This document shows, piece by piece, positions 33,376 to 47,100 of a stretch of 64,000 bases of DNA. Below the pieces are notes generated by a model. The model searched no databases, was not told where the DNA came from, and worked only from the letters and a program-made list of their open reading frames with translations. This DNA is from Allolobophora icterica. Its lineage: Eukaryota; Annelida; Clitellata; Crassiclitellata; Lumbricidae. Each line of letters starts with the position of its first letter. Positions within the stretch are counted from its first letter, which is position 1. The DNA lies in NCBI GenBank assembly GCA_963556255.1, contig OY744607.1, positions 39,917,390 to 39,981,389 on the forward strand, written 5' to 3'. A program made the position numbers and the translations under genes.

Positions 33376-34265
33376 CAGTCTTGTTGTCCTCGAGACCAAG
33401 GTCTTGGTCTCGAGTGCACTCGAGTTCGTTTTTAAAAGTCTTGGTCTTGGTCTTGGTCTTGAGACCAAAGGTCTTGGTCTTGAGGTTCAAGGTCTTGGTC
33501 TTGGTCTTGGTCTTGAGGCTCAAGGTCTTGGTCTTGGTTTTGCAAGACCAAGACCAAGACTTTTGACAATATGAACAGTCATTTAACAAAACGTAAGGAT
33601 TTTAAAAATTTATCCAATAATTACTAATACAATTGCTTTAGTATTTACACGATGTGAGTGAGGCTTTACTGTTGTTTGGAGCATTTATTTTGACTTCCGG
33701 TTATAATTTGCCATGGAATGATTTCAAAACAGACTCACAATTTGTACATTTATATCCGGTACTTGAAAAGCTGCTGTGTGCCGGTGAATTCAGCACTGTA
33801 GAACGTATTTTTCACATCCATGGCAGAATTTTCACAGGTCACGTCTTGGTCAGAAAATTCTCGGCGAATTGGTTGTTATAAAATACAACAGGCATTTGGA
33901 ATAACATTTCGCATGAAGGACTTGAAGGACTTTTGTAAATACGAATTCGGAATTCTCTGCAGTTTGCATTTGAAGTTGTTTTGTTTGAATAAAATAAAAG
34001 ATTCATTTGTTTAATTAAAATAGCGAGTTGTCCGACTTTACATTTTTGTAGGTAAGGAATAGTATGATTTTTTGTGATTTTTTGGGTATTTTTCTCGGTT
34101 TTGGTCTTGAGTTTCAAAGTCTTGGTCTTGAGATTCAAGGTCTTGGTCTTGGTCTTGAGGTTCAAGGTCTTGGTCTTGGTCTTGAGGTTCAAGGTCTTGG
34201 TCTTGGTCTTGAGGTTCAAGGTCTTGGTCTTGGTCTTGAGGTTTAAGGTCTTGACAACAAGACTG
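33376..34265 (+). mobile_element. hAT element (CAGTCTTGTTGTC family), copy 3
   Basis: 890 bp with CAGTCTTGTTGTC at both ends in inverse orientation. GGTATCAT flanks both sides (33368-33375 and 34266-34273). Subterminal CCAAGA-type arrays are at 33390-33560 and 34100-34250. The centre encodes a hAT-type remnant (PVLEKLLCAGEFSTVERIF). It is inserted exactly at the LINE reverse-transcriptase active-site codons. Confidence 0.9.
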
Positions 34266-34619
34266 GGTATCATCCGCATATTTATCGATGCGCGGTTGCA
34301 ATTGTTTCTAGGATGGAGGTCTGATGACCCAACAACATATGACGGCGGACCTAAAGCAGATCCCTGAACTATGCTGGCATTTATGTAAGCAATAGCCAAG
34401 TCAACGCCTGCAAACCTGGTTACATGGACTCTATCAGAGAAGTAACTAATTAGCCAGTTGTAGATTGTGTCTGTTAGGCCCAAGTCGGATAGTTCCTCGG
34501 CAAGCGACGAATGGCGGATGGTATCGAATGCTTGCGAAAAATCCATGGGGGCAAAGTTTTTAGTTTTTTTTGCATGACTGTTTGGCTTTGGGTTGCTCTT
34601 TTGCACCCATAGGCATGAC

Positions 34620-34816
34620 CACAGGCGTAATTTGTGGGGGGTACGAGGGGTACCCGTACCCTCACTGTTTGGACTGGGGGTACCGTACCCCCACTTTTTG
34701 AACAATGCCAATGAATATTTTGTTACTGTGCCTTCCCAGAGATTGCAGTCTCAGCCTTGCTTCGTGTATGTAAGAAATTGATACCTCCCACTTTTCGGAC
34801 CAAAGTTACGCTCCTG
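34620..34816. mobile_element. 197-bp MITE of the GGGGCGTAAC family (reverse orientation)
   Basis: Starts CACAGGCGTAATTTGTGG and ends AAAGTTACGCTCCTG. The flanks are GGCATGAC on both sides (34612-34619 and 34817-34824). Confidence 0.9.
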
Positions 34817-34824
34817 GGCATGAC

Positions 34825-34880
34825 AGAAAAATTGGTCGACAGTCCAGCACGCTAACCACTCACGCACTGCTAAGCTAAAA
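34825..34880 (-). mobile_element. SINE head fragment
   Basis: On the minus strand it gives GTGGTTAGCGTGCTGGACTG followed by TCGACCAATT, the tRNA-like head of the SINE at 14165-14410. The rest is missing, apparently cut off at the MITE insertion. Confidence 0.6.
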
Positions 34881-36978
34881 CTTTTGGATCCTGAGCTTGT
34901 GGAAAACCTAAGAAGACGTCGGCCTATTTATATCCAGTCGCGGATAGAATTATCATTCGACTAGTTGTTGAAAGAGACATGGGAAAGAAGTAGATGGAAC
35001 AGAACTTGTCCGCGGTTCAGTCGATCCTCCCTTGAGCATAATAATTGAAGACAAGGAGCTGGTAACCTTTCCACAGATAAGGTATAATGTTTTCAAAAAT
35101 TTATTCATTCAGGAGAATCCTATTTATGTGTACTCATTATACCAATAATACATGCAAAATAAACCCAAACTACTTACAAACAGCATAAAATTCAATTAAT
35201 ATATTACAAATAAAATAGCTGATAATTAATAATGGCTATCGTACAACAAAATCAGTGATAATTTGTTGTATTAGTTGAAGTTCATTTAAAATGAGACAAT
35301 TCTTCCTCTTACCTCTCTCACCACTTCACCTCCTTGACCCTTGATCCGAACCTGATCTTAACTGCCCATCAATTTTATTTTGACTGAGCAACTAGGAATA
35401 AAGCTGGTTCTCGCAACTTAGTTTACGTTGACTGCTCTAGAAATCTCGAGATCACAAAATAATATGATTACAATAAGGAAAATTACCAATTAATATCAAC
35501 CTGCAGTGGAACAATTCAGGAGTAATGGAGTGGCTTCCAGCCTTCCACTAATAACATGTATGCAAAAAGCAGGTGCTTGAATAAAATGTGTAATTGCAAT
35601 TCGTTCTGCATTAATCAAATGATCTAAATAAGTGTGTTTTAATACAATTTGAATTTTGAAACAGTTTTTACAACATGAAGGCTGCATAAAGTAGGTGCTG
35701 AACCACAACAGAAGCAGATCTGCCGCACTCAGAGGAGCACTTTAAACTCAGAAGGAGGGAGATTTCAGTGACCAGGAATCTATTGCTATACTTCTAATAA
35801 ACCACAGAATATTTTGTGACTGTATTTTAGCATGTGCCTCATACAAGCTGAGCAAACAATTCTGGGCAAATGTTAACAGTTTTGCACCCTAAAACGGATC
35901 CAAATACTTTAGAATGATCTAAACAGACCTCAGAACTGGAGTGTCCAGGTGCAAAAGTAGTGAAGTACAAAATTAAGGTTCTACGGTTCAATTCTTAAAT
36001 CAAGTATCACATATATTTCATCAGATTTTAATAAAACATTAAAAAATCACATGAGTACGGCATGGTAGAAGTTTTCAAACTATTTAGGCAACTGTCATAA
36101 CAAGGAATTTGTTATAAACTCTGCCAAATTCCCTTAAAAGTATCTGAGATTTTGTCTTACTTGGGAGGCTGTAAAAAAACTCTATATAATAATTTTTGTA
36201 TTTCTGTTATGTATGTGTTTTAGTTCTGCATAAATCACTGTGTCTCAAATTAAAGAACTAACCTGTAGAACCTTAATTTAGAACTTCTACACTTTACTTT
36301 TCACCTGGACATTGGGTACCTTACTTTTATAGTACATTATTATGTATCAAATCTTTTACAATGTAATCACTTTTAGAGTGCTGTTACCACATGTCATAAA
36401 GCATCAATCGATGCTCGCTTCATGTGAACTTGCAGTCAAAATAATAACACTGTACAGAAGCCAGTAAAAAAACCAATAAATCAGAAAAGCCAGCAGAGAA
36501 GCTGTGGTGGGTACACGATCTATAATTTATTATATATGTATATCACGTTATACATGTCTATACATATATGTCCACATACATCGATGTGTATATGTACAAA
36601 ATATTACATGTACTATACATATAAGAGACATTCAGAAATTTTTTGTCAAGCAGCATCAGATGGACTAGTTAGCAGAAAATCACAAAACAGAGACAACACA
36701 TTAGCAGGAAATGTGATGATTCACAGCAGCACAGCTGCTAAATTGTGATAAACTTCTACAATGTGGAAGTCAAAATCCGACACCCTTTCTCTATTTGAGG
36801 CCTAGGCCATACGACAGGCTCCTGCCGCTAAACCTTAAGAATAAGGAAGTCATTTTTAAATATGCCTTCTATCTGAATCTAGCAAACCTAGCTAATCACA
36901 CACAGGTCCATCACTTTTTCTGTGAATAAAACTTGTTCACATCCAACAGGAACTGTTTTTTCTAGGCAGTTTCATCCA
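34881..36978. other. Region 3' of gene copy B, including its likely 3' UTR
   Basis: No protein gene seen. 35285-35480 is a LINE 3'-end-like block also found at 9055-9180 and 61390-61590. TTTATT at about 36527 (AATAAA on the minus strand) lies 450 bp beyond the gene B stop codon and is a possible polyadenylation signal. The rest is AT-rich unique sequence. Confidence 0.4.
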
Positions 36979-37747
36979 TTATAACCGAGTCTCTTTAGAA
37001 GGTTTTTCCCAGGCCAATTTATAAATATCTTTACCAAGGTCTTCAAGTCTGGTATGGTATTCCAATTCCTGGAAAAATGAAGCAAAAGCAAACAGTGTAA
37101 AACAAACCGGTACATCTGAGAAGCTTCATAAATGTTTTGTAGTATATTTAAAGAATAATAAATGTGACAGCCAACCACCAAACAAGGACATAACAGTAAC
37201 GGAATCTGACTTAATCATATTTGTCATGTGAAAAATTACAAATTTAAAAGTAAATAAATTAATCTAAAAATGGAATAGTATTTGCTAATCTACATATAGC
37301 GCAACTCACAGAACAACATACTCTAGACCATTCCCAGCATGCAAACTCCAAGACATAGACGCGTTTTAACACTTCATAGACGAGCTGCATTGGTTTCCAG
37401 TCACTTTTACTACACTTTAGTCAGTAAAGTGTTAAGGCAACGTGTTGCAAATACATATACCTCCCACGTCCACAGAACGAAAAGCATTTACTTGAAATGC
37501 ACATGGTAAGCCACTACTTGTCTGCACATGTGAATGTTTCATATACCAAAATGGACTAAGCAAGGTTGACTAGTTAATATCCACATTTAAAGACCATTTG
37601 TTATACAGAAGATTAGATATCACTGCCAGAATTCAACATTTGGCATTGCACCCATCAACATTTTTACACCATTTCTGTGCACTACTTTTAGAAAGAACGT
37701 ATGTATGTAGGTATGTACGCATATATAAATGTATATTTATATATGCG

Positions 37748-37786
<39 letters not shown>

Positions 37787-40700
37787 CAAAACAATAAGCA
37801 GTAACCACATGGACATAACATAAGGACACAGTCTGTACAAACGATATGCAACTTTAATATGGTAAGCTCAAACTGTTTTGTGTATATAAATACAAAATAC
37901 ATAGAGATCTTTGTCAAATGCTTAACTTTAGTTCTGAAAATTACCACTGCAGATTGGTATTAACCTTGTAATGCTTTTCAGGAACACCTTTGAATCCATA
38001 CAGTGCACCAAACCAGGCAGCTGCAATTGCTCCAGTGCTATCACTATCACCTCCATGTAACATTCCACGCAAACACAGTTCAGACCAAGAATCTTTCGAA
38101 CCAAGAAGGGCATCATAGCTGTTGACAGAGAAAACCAAGAGCTCATTCTATAGATACTAAAAAATTCCTGCTAAAAGACCACCCTGTCAAATTTAAAATA
38201 CTTAAACTCTATCCATTAATATTACAAAACTTCTTACTACAGTATCACTCTATTGATGTTAAAGTACCTATCCAATAATTTAAAAATGTTCCTACTCCAT
38301 TATTGACAAACTGCTTCACGTTAAAACATTGCTCTGTCCATTAATGTTAGAACACTTAAATCCAATAAAGTCACATTATTTCCTCAGAGATCACTCCAAT
38401 AATGTTGAAAACTTGTCATAACTGTAAAACCACTAGAATCACTGCTCTACCTATTAATAATAAAATATTTATTCTTTCTTTCATTAATGTTAAACTTTGT
38501 CAGCTTGCAAGTCGCTCTATCTTGACTTGCATGGACCTGCCCGTAACATGGTTGATTACGGGCAAAAGACAGAGGTCACACTTTGAAATGACCATCACCT
38601 GATGCCTTGTGTTAAGATCCAGGCGCTATAGAAGTTGAGATTAGATTAGATTTGAGAACAGACGCAATCATTGGTGCATCATGTCCGGATGCTCCTCCCC
38701 ATCCATTGAAACTACATTTCGTGTAGAAGTGATCCCTCGCTTCAACGTCAAAGTTCGGTTTGAAAATCGGTTCAAGTTCTTCATTTGCAATCTGCCTTTC
38801 CTGAAGATATGCATTCCATTTGTCCTCAAAATACGACCTTTGACAAAAAGTGAAAGTCAAAGCTCCAATAAAACACATTCAGTTTTTCCTGTACAGATTA
38901 GCCTTCTCACAATTTCAAACAGAAACATTGGTAATGCTAGCAATTTAAAAATTAATGTGCCCTTTAAAGCAAATTCTATCAAATTTAAACTAAAAAATAA
39001 GCCATCAAGGAAGCAAACAAGAAATAGAATACACTTAGAAAACTAAGAAACACTTTCTAACCAATTATGCTGATTAAACTCATTAATGGTTTAATTTATT
39101 AAACTAACAGAGACCATACAAAAACATCTTTTAATAACTGTACAGTGTTTGCTTTGACGAATTTAACACCTCACACTTCAACAACACGACCAGATTTTGA
39201 GGTCCCTGCACAATAACTCAGGTTGAGCCTCAACCAATGATTTAAGACTACTGAATAAACAGTCATCTCTTTCAACTTACTTACCTTCCATAGTCTGAAT
39301 TCTGCCTTCCCTGACCTTTGACTACAGTTTCACTTGAAGTGACCATCAATTGATGCTTGATGTTATTACTACAATGGCGCTATAGAAGTTATTAGATTAG
39401 ATATATGTGTAATGACCCATAACGCAAGCTGCCTGCAAATGACTGACTTTATCCACAAGTAACAGAATTTGGTATCGGCACAATGTGGGAGCAAAGAGCA
39501 AGTAAACAGAATCTATGCCTTTGGAATTCAACACTTGCCTGGGCCAATGAAAGTAAAACAAACGAGTGATGCATTGGCCCCATGTCTAAGACTTTGGGAT
39601 TCAACACTTGCCAGGGCCAATGAAAGTAAAGTGATTAAACGAGTGATGCAGTGATGCACTGGCCCCACGTCTAAGACTTTGAACTTCAACTTTTGCCAGG
39701 TAGAGCCAACGAAAGTAAACTGAGACTCTCACCCACGTTCCACTGCGAGATAAGGGCAACTTTACTTTGGCAGTCAACACAGAATATGCAAACATTTCCA
39801 GTGTAACTGAATAGAGTAGTTGCACATATCCAGACACTTAATATTGCGCCCGAGAGTGTACTAAAAGCAACTGGGAAACCAATGCAGCTCGTCATTAATA
39901 GGTTAAGTACTTTGCAAAAGTACTATTAACGACTTGTGGATAGTCAACATGATCATTTTAATATGTAGAAATTGTTAAATTATGTTAATGAAATCACTAA
40001 AACTATTGTTGTAATAAAAAGGATGCCTCTATAGAAATTAACGAACCATGCTTCCACGTTTCTGTCCACATCTCGACCTTTATTTATGATATATTCCTTT
40101 GCCTTAGGAAGGACTTTCATCAGTTCTCTGCCCCATGATACAATAGGTTTCTCTACAAAAAATCATTTTAATTAACAGTTGCATGCATTCATTATAATTC
40201 ACTATCATTACCAGTATCATTACTTTTTTATTACTATTATTATCATTGTTAATTTTACTATAAATTATAATTATCATTAGTATACAGTAGCATTTATTAA
40301 TATTATAATTAATATTGTAGCTATACATTCATTAAGTGCCACTATCTAATTACTACGCATTAATTGATGATAATGAGCAACTGGGCATGAAAGGCTTGCT
40401 CATCATCTCTGCATGGTAACTGTCTCAGGGGTAGGCTCATAGCCACACTTAAACTTTGCTGTTGAACACAAATACAGATGCACAACTTTAACCCTTTGAA
40501 CCCTGAGCTCCCAGCCAATCGGCACATATACCCGGCGCTCCTGGGAAATTTTGTACCCAAAATATTTTTTTAATTTCTACTTTGAAAAGTTATAAAATCT
40601 TATAATTTGACCCCCAAACACATCAAAACACATAATCCATGACCATTAATTCAAAATATTGATTTTATTTATGTATTACTTATGCACAGTTTCTCGCAAC

Positions 40701-43700
40701 ATAACTTTCCTTTTGCTACAGCTCGGTTCAGTGATTAGGCAATTGCCAGAATTCAACTTTTGAATGATAATTCTCAAAACAGTTATTGCTACTAGTGCCA
40801 ATGCACAGGAAAAACTTTACACCAATACAGTTTTACAGCGTTTGGGTAAGTCCTTCTCCTTGGCCTCTGGATCACTTCGCTTGGCCACCTTGTGCTTCTC
40901 TGGGCAGACAACGCACCTGTTGTTTGAGTTTGCACCATCTGGATGTTCAGGTAAATGTACTGGAACGTTGGGTTCATTCACTACCGGTAATCTTGGGTGA
41001 ACAGGTAACTCGATGTCAAAATCGTCAGTGGTATAGTTACCTGCCACAACAGACTCCGTAACTGATGCCAGCAGCATGTCACGAACTTCCTCGGCCGAAA
41101 ATGTTTGCTTAGTTCCTCGTTTTTACCGTTTCTCATTACCGGTATTGGTTTTCTTATGTTTATATTCTATACTCATATTGTTTATTTACATTTTTATGTT
41201 TCGGCATTATAAACTATGTCATGATAAACGATGTTATGACACACAATGAATTATTACTTTCTCTTACAGGAAATGCAGTCACAAAAACACAAATGTACAT
41301 AATTATCTATGTCGGACAAATCCATGATTTCCATATACAGATATAAAAAATCCATCATCCATGCGCCATGTGAGCGTTAATTATGTAAAGGCCCGCTTAC
41401 CGGCCTGTCGGGATATGATGGTAGATGATCAGGCTGGTTTTCCGGCCTTTCGGTTATATATGCCTATATGAACTGGTCTGTCGGGTTCAAAGGCTTAACA
41501 GATGCTACAATTGTTTCTTAAGCTGTTTTTCACAGGACAGTATAGCTTTTAGTGGTTGTTCTAGAACGGTTAAATACATGAGAAAGTGCTTGCCTATACT
41601 GAAGTCATAAAAACCACCTATGTTGTGTCATGTCAAGTGCCGTTTCATAACAATATAGTTTTGTAAACAGCTGAATTTAATTTCGGCTCTGTGATTGCAA
41701 CCAAATTGTCAGAAGAAAGCCTATTAAAATTAAAGAGAAGCGAAAAATCTTGGACTTCACAGGTGTTTTGAATGTAGAGCATTCTTTAGAGCTAACAGAC
41801 CTCAAATTACTCACTCTGTATGGCATAACTAGTGAAGAGAGCAGAAGCCAAAGCTCCCAGGTAACCAGTCGGATTATGATGAGTCAAACGACCAGATTCT
41901 ACGCTCACAGCTATCAGGTCATCCAAGTCTTCTTCTCTAAACAAATGAAACTTTACTGACCACCATGTGTTTAATGAAAATGCAAATAATCACATAAGCC
42001 TAAACTTGGAAAAAAGGTCAAAGCATAGGTCATTAGTCACAGGGAAAACTCTGAAGAAATTGAATAATGCGATTTTCTCACAGAGCTACACATAGCGTTG
42101 AGGTAAGCAAAACACTGAGAACAGTCTTGGCTATTGATGTCTAAGATTCTCAGTAAGCCGTTCTTGCGAACTCCAGTGGACTGTAGGCTACTGGAATATA
42201 TGTTTCCAACAATTTATGCCTCCACTATTATTATTTATATGATAAAATGTGTGAAGTGTAACTGAATTCACCACAATGCAACAAGTACAACACATTTGCC
42301 ACTGTAGAGGATGATGTCTTAGCATCTACAACATCAGCAGATGGCTACTCTCATCAGCCACTTAAATGCCTCGTCAAATACACTGCACTCAGTGGAACAA
42401 TGACTGACTTCTAATGGCAACAGCTTTTCTGAAGAAGCAATTATTCAGAAATATGTGCCACTTGCATCAGTGTTTTCCATCATTTTTCTAGAGAAAATGG
42501 TTCTGTAGAAGCCATTTTCCGACTGGATCAGCCGTCCTCAGATGGAATAATTGATGCTAACCTTGGATAACGTAGACCAATGCACATTGCTCTCATCGCG
42601 GCACCACATCCTCCACCTCTACAAAATAAATATAAAATACAACACATAACAAAATACAATACAAAAGCCATTGAAACAAATATTAGTCACATCCTCCACC
42701 ATAGGTGTAATTTGTGGGGGTATGAGGGGTACCCGTACCCCCAGTCTGTAACCCCACATTTTGAACAATGCCAATCAATACTTTATTATTGTGCCCTCCT
42801 ATAGACCGCAGTCTCCGTCTTGTCTCCAGTATCTAAACAATTGGTACCCCCATTTTTCAGACCAAAGTTACGCCTCTGTCCTCCACTACTACAAAAGAAA
42901 AAACTCCTTCACCCAAATACTAATTTCTTGTAAAAACAATGCAGCAGAAACTTGTCGTAACATAGTGCTGGGAGTTACATGAATACCATCTTATAAATAG
43001 GTCATTTTATAAATAGGTCATATTCCAACTAGTTTTGCAATTGATCATAAGCACAATTTTTAACTTTATTTTCTTATTAACCTAAAATTATAAAAGCAAT
43101 CACCAAATCACAGGTGCTAACCTGGTAGTAAAGCTTGATCCTGAACTAAAATCCTTTGTGGCAGGTAACTAACATCAACATTTTTACTTGCCTTACCGTA
43201 TCAGCTGAATCAGGAAACAGAGCCTTACAGAACTATTACCGGTAGTAAGCAGTTTGATAAGCTACCAAGCAATCAGTTATGTAGCAGTCTGCAGCAAAAG
43301 CAAGTACCATTGCTTCAAAAGCAAGTACCATTGCATCGAAAAGGAAATTTAAGAGAGAAGTCTGGATCAATTAATATATTATTTTTCATTTCTGAGAGAC
43401 GTGAGCACATATGGCTTATACCACGAAATACAGACATTTAACTTGACTTGTTTAAAATAAATTTAAAGAATAATTTGTTGAAAACTATGCACATTGTTAC
43501 CTGGAATTAAAAGGTAACAAATGTGTATGTTTTTTAGAAAGGTGGGCGACTGCCTGTATGGTGGTTGGTCCTAAAACACAAAACAAAAAACCTTGTATTG
43601 CAATCAACCCAGGTTTAGCGATTCAAGACATTAACACTCACCACTACATTGCTGCTTAATACATAGCAATGTAGAAGTCAAAATCAAGAAGTTGGGACCT

Positions 43701-44089
43701 TTCGGTCAACAGAAACCTTTGACACAGTGCACCACACAGACTGTGTTGGAGGTTCCCGAATGCATTTGTTTATAAAATAAAATCATAATTCCAAATACAG
43801 TAGCCATTCCAGTCAGAAGTCAACTATTACTGACCAAACAAAAAAGGCTTCCCTTTAAAGATACACATGGAACCTGTCTCTTCACAGCTGTTCATTCGGG
43901 TTGGTCTCTCAAGTCATTTCTGTCTAGACTTACAGCTGTCGTTTGCTCATCCACCTTAGACAGCCTCTCCATCTCAGTGGACTGACTTTCTGGGTGTTGA
44001 GCAAAAAATGATTTCGTTTTGGTGTGCCATCGGTTGATGTCTTGTGCATTACAGACTGGCACTACAGAAGTTACTAACCAAATATTTTC

Positions 44090-44140
<51 letters not shown>

Positions 44141-47100
44141 AACATTAAAATATCTGTAACCATTTTGACACCTGTGCAAGTGACATGGCCAAGTTGGCCT
44201 ACTGGTAAGTTTCTCAAGCGTATCATTTTGATCAGTTAGTTGGTGACATGCAGATTTTCCTTGACAAGTTTCGTTTCTTCGGACTTCTATTGCGACCAAG
44301 TATGCGTTGTTGGAGCTCTTCTCTCCTTTGTCATTGTTTCTGAATGTTTATAATCAAGGTCTTGTGCACCACCATGGACTGATCAATCCTATCAGGTTTC
44401 AGGTCAAACTACGCTTCGCAAGGAAGGAGTGTTCCTGGATAGGTGCGGACTATTTTACTGCATTGATATCTATGAAATGCAGGCTGCAAACAATGTTGTC
44501 ATCAACCGTCCGATCGATGGCAGAAGGATGCCCGAATGTAGCTTCTTCTACCATCTGCAAGGTACACCTTGATCAGCTGATGCCTTGTGCATTAGACACT
44601 GGCAAGGTAGAAGTTACTAATTACAATTACAGAGGTTAACTACAGAAGTCATACTAATTACAATTACAGAAGTCAATTACAGAAGTTACTAATTACAATT
44701 ACACCTTGGTATTGGGGGATTCAGGGGTGAGACAGGGATGCATTTTGTCTCCATTCCTGTTTAACTTATATGCTGAAAGAATAATGAGAATGGCGGAAAT
44801 GGAAGGGGCAAAAGAGGGAGTAAAAATTGCGGGAAGGACATTGAACAATCTTAGATATGCGGATGATACAACACTAATGGCAAAAAGAAAAGATGAGCTG
44901 ATAGAATTAATAAGAAGGGTAAGGAGAGAAAGTGAAAAAGCTGGCTTATACTTCAACATAAAGAAGACAAAAGTCATGACAACAGCAGAATGGGATACTT
45001 TTGAGATTGACGGAGAAGAAATAGAGGTGGTAGAAAGCTTCACTTTCCTGGGATCATTGGTCGAAAAAGAAGGAAAATGTGATACAGAAATAAAACGAAG
45101 GATTGCGATTGGGAAAGCTGCAATGATTGGACTGGAAAAGATATGGAAGGACAAGCATGTGAGCATAGATACAAAAAAAAGGCTCGTGAGAGCCCTAGTC
45201 TTTCCAACGGTTCTGTATGGGTGTGAGTCGTGGACAATGACAAAGAACATGGAGAAAAAGGTCAACGCATGTGAAATGTGGATATGGAGAAAGATGTTGA
45301 GAATATCATGGACAGAGAAAAGGACGAACGAATCAATACGAGTGGAGATTGGTGTCGAGAATGAAGAGTCATTAAAACAAAAAGCGACAAGATTGAAGCT
45401 TGGATTCTTTGGTCATGTTATGCGATCTGATGGGCTAGAAAAGGAAATGATGTTGGCTTGTGGTTGTCGCAATCGGAGGTTTCCCGTCGATTGTTTGCCG
45501 TGTGTTGATGTCGACCCTCGATTGCTTGTTCTTTTACTTGCACTTTTATTTAACGTGCCTAACTTTTCTATAGAAGATTCACGACGAACTTTGTTTAATT
45601 AATAAATGAATTTAATTAATTAAACAAATATATGTACACTAACTCTACGGGAACTTCCGCGTAGTATTAAAGCGTTTAGATATTAAATCGGACTATCTCA
45701 AATGTTGCTTCGTACAGCCTAACTACAGATCGTTCTTTCGCGTCAGTCTCTGAATCTGACGGACTAATACTCTGCCGCCGCCGCTGGTCGCTCCTCTCGA
45801 TGTTGTTCGCTCGACCGATGTTCACGCGTCGCCTTCATCAGCAGTACAAGTCCCGTGTTCTCCGTTCCCTTCTGTTAAGTAGGAACTCCAGCGTGCATCA
45901 GTCAGCCCCCCTCCCCACGTCAAGCTATCGTCAATTAGTGTCAGATTGCTCCTCGATACGCGGGTCGTCGCTCGCCTGCAGCGCGGGCGGTGTCTGGTTA
46001 CACCATAGCCGCGAGGTGTCCTATTACACCTTGGCTGTGTGGTGTCCGATTACACCTGGGCCTCGCTGCCTTCATTGTTGCCCAAGTGGAGACTGGCTTT
46101 TCGTCCGTCATCACCCTATCTCGACCGGCAACGACGCTTACATCATAATGATGATGCCATCTCGTCGTTGTTGTCGATCTCCTCACGCGACACCTCCCTT
46201 CCCGGGGGAGGACAAAGCCAGTCATTGGTTCGCCTCCCGGCTGAGAATGATGTCGTTCCCTCCATCGATTTCCTCCAGACCATGTCCTCGTCGTTCCCAT
46301 GAAAAATACAAAATATCAGCACAGTTAGAAATATATTTACAGTTGTCGCGGTGCCTTACATGGTAGTCCGCCTTCTTCCTCAATCATAGTCTGGACAAAA
46401 GATCAGCGGGAATATTCAGCGCCCCAGGACGATATTTAAAAGCGATATCAAAGTCCTGGAGTGCCAGAGCCCACCTCGCAAGTTTAGCACTTGTGGGCGT
46501 AGAAGCAGTTAGGAAAGTCAAGGGATTGTGATCAGAATAGAGGGTGGTCCTTGACATAAAAATCCAATTCCTAAACTTCTTCAACGCAAAGATTACAGCA
46601 TACGCTTCGCGTTCCACAGTGGACCAACGCGCTTGCGTAGCATCTAATTTAGAACTGGCGAAACATATTGGCCGCTCTGTTCCATCGTCTTGAATTTGGA
46701 ATAAGCAGCAACCGACTGCTTCGTCTGAAGCATCAGTCGATAGACCAAACTCTCTGCCGTAGTCAATTGTCTGCAAACATACAGTGTTATTCAAATCGTG
46801 CGTAAGTTTATCTAGCGCCTTTTGGTGGTCAGCTCCCCAGGGTATCTTAACATGCACCGATTTCTGGGTCCAGTCAATGAGAATTCTGGCTGTCTCAGCC
46901 AGGTTAGGGATGAAGTTCCTAAAATAACTGAAGAAGCCCATTAATCTCCGTATGTCCTTTTTGGACTCGGGTTGAGGGATTTTCCCTAGCCCTGCGATTT
47001 TCATAGGATCCGGTTCAATGCTCCCTGATCCGATCAGGTGACCTACAAACGTTGTTTGTCGCCTAGCAAACGAACTCTTCTTAATGTTAAGGGTCAGACC

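Larger units (their letters stand above)
32160..34570 (-). pseudogene. LINE reverse transcriptase split by two hAT insertions
   Basis: Minus-strand pieces in order: 34560-34266 (MDFSQAFDTIRHSS, YNWLISYF, INASIVQGSALGP, up to the active-site region KYADDT), 33375-33270 (DDTYLLVGSMHLS, NNLRLNES), and 32266 to about 32160 (NESKTRQMIVSR). The 8-bp duplications at each hAT border let the three pieces be joined without gap, so this was one LINE before the insertions. An upstream frame problem near the active site and loss of the 3' half mark it as dead. Confidence 0.85.

Noticed and set aside
31210..34265. Low-complexity protein of Lys-Thr-Leu-Asn-Leu or Gln-Asp repeats
   Set aside because: These frames are translations of the CCAAGA subterminal arrays of hAT elements and occur in all frames.
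38150..38450. Tandem repeat beside exon 9 of gene B
   Set aside because: CTCTATCCATTAAT-like phrases recur, but spacing and sequence are too irregular to define a unit by eye.
45800..46366. 188-codon frame and its twin at 50519
   Set aside because: Both are the same LTR sequence in its two copies, read against the element's direction, with no family signature.
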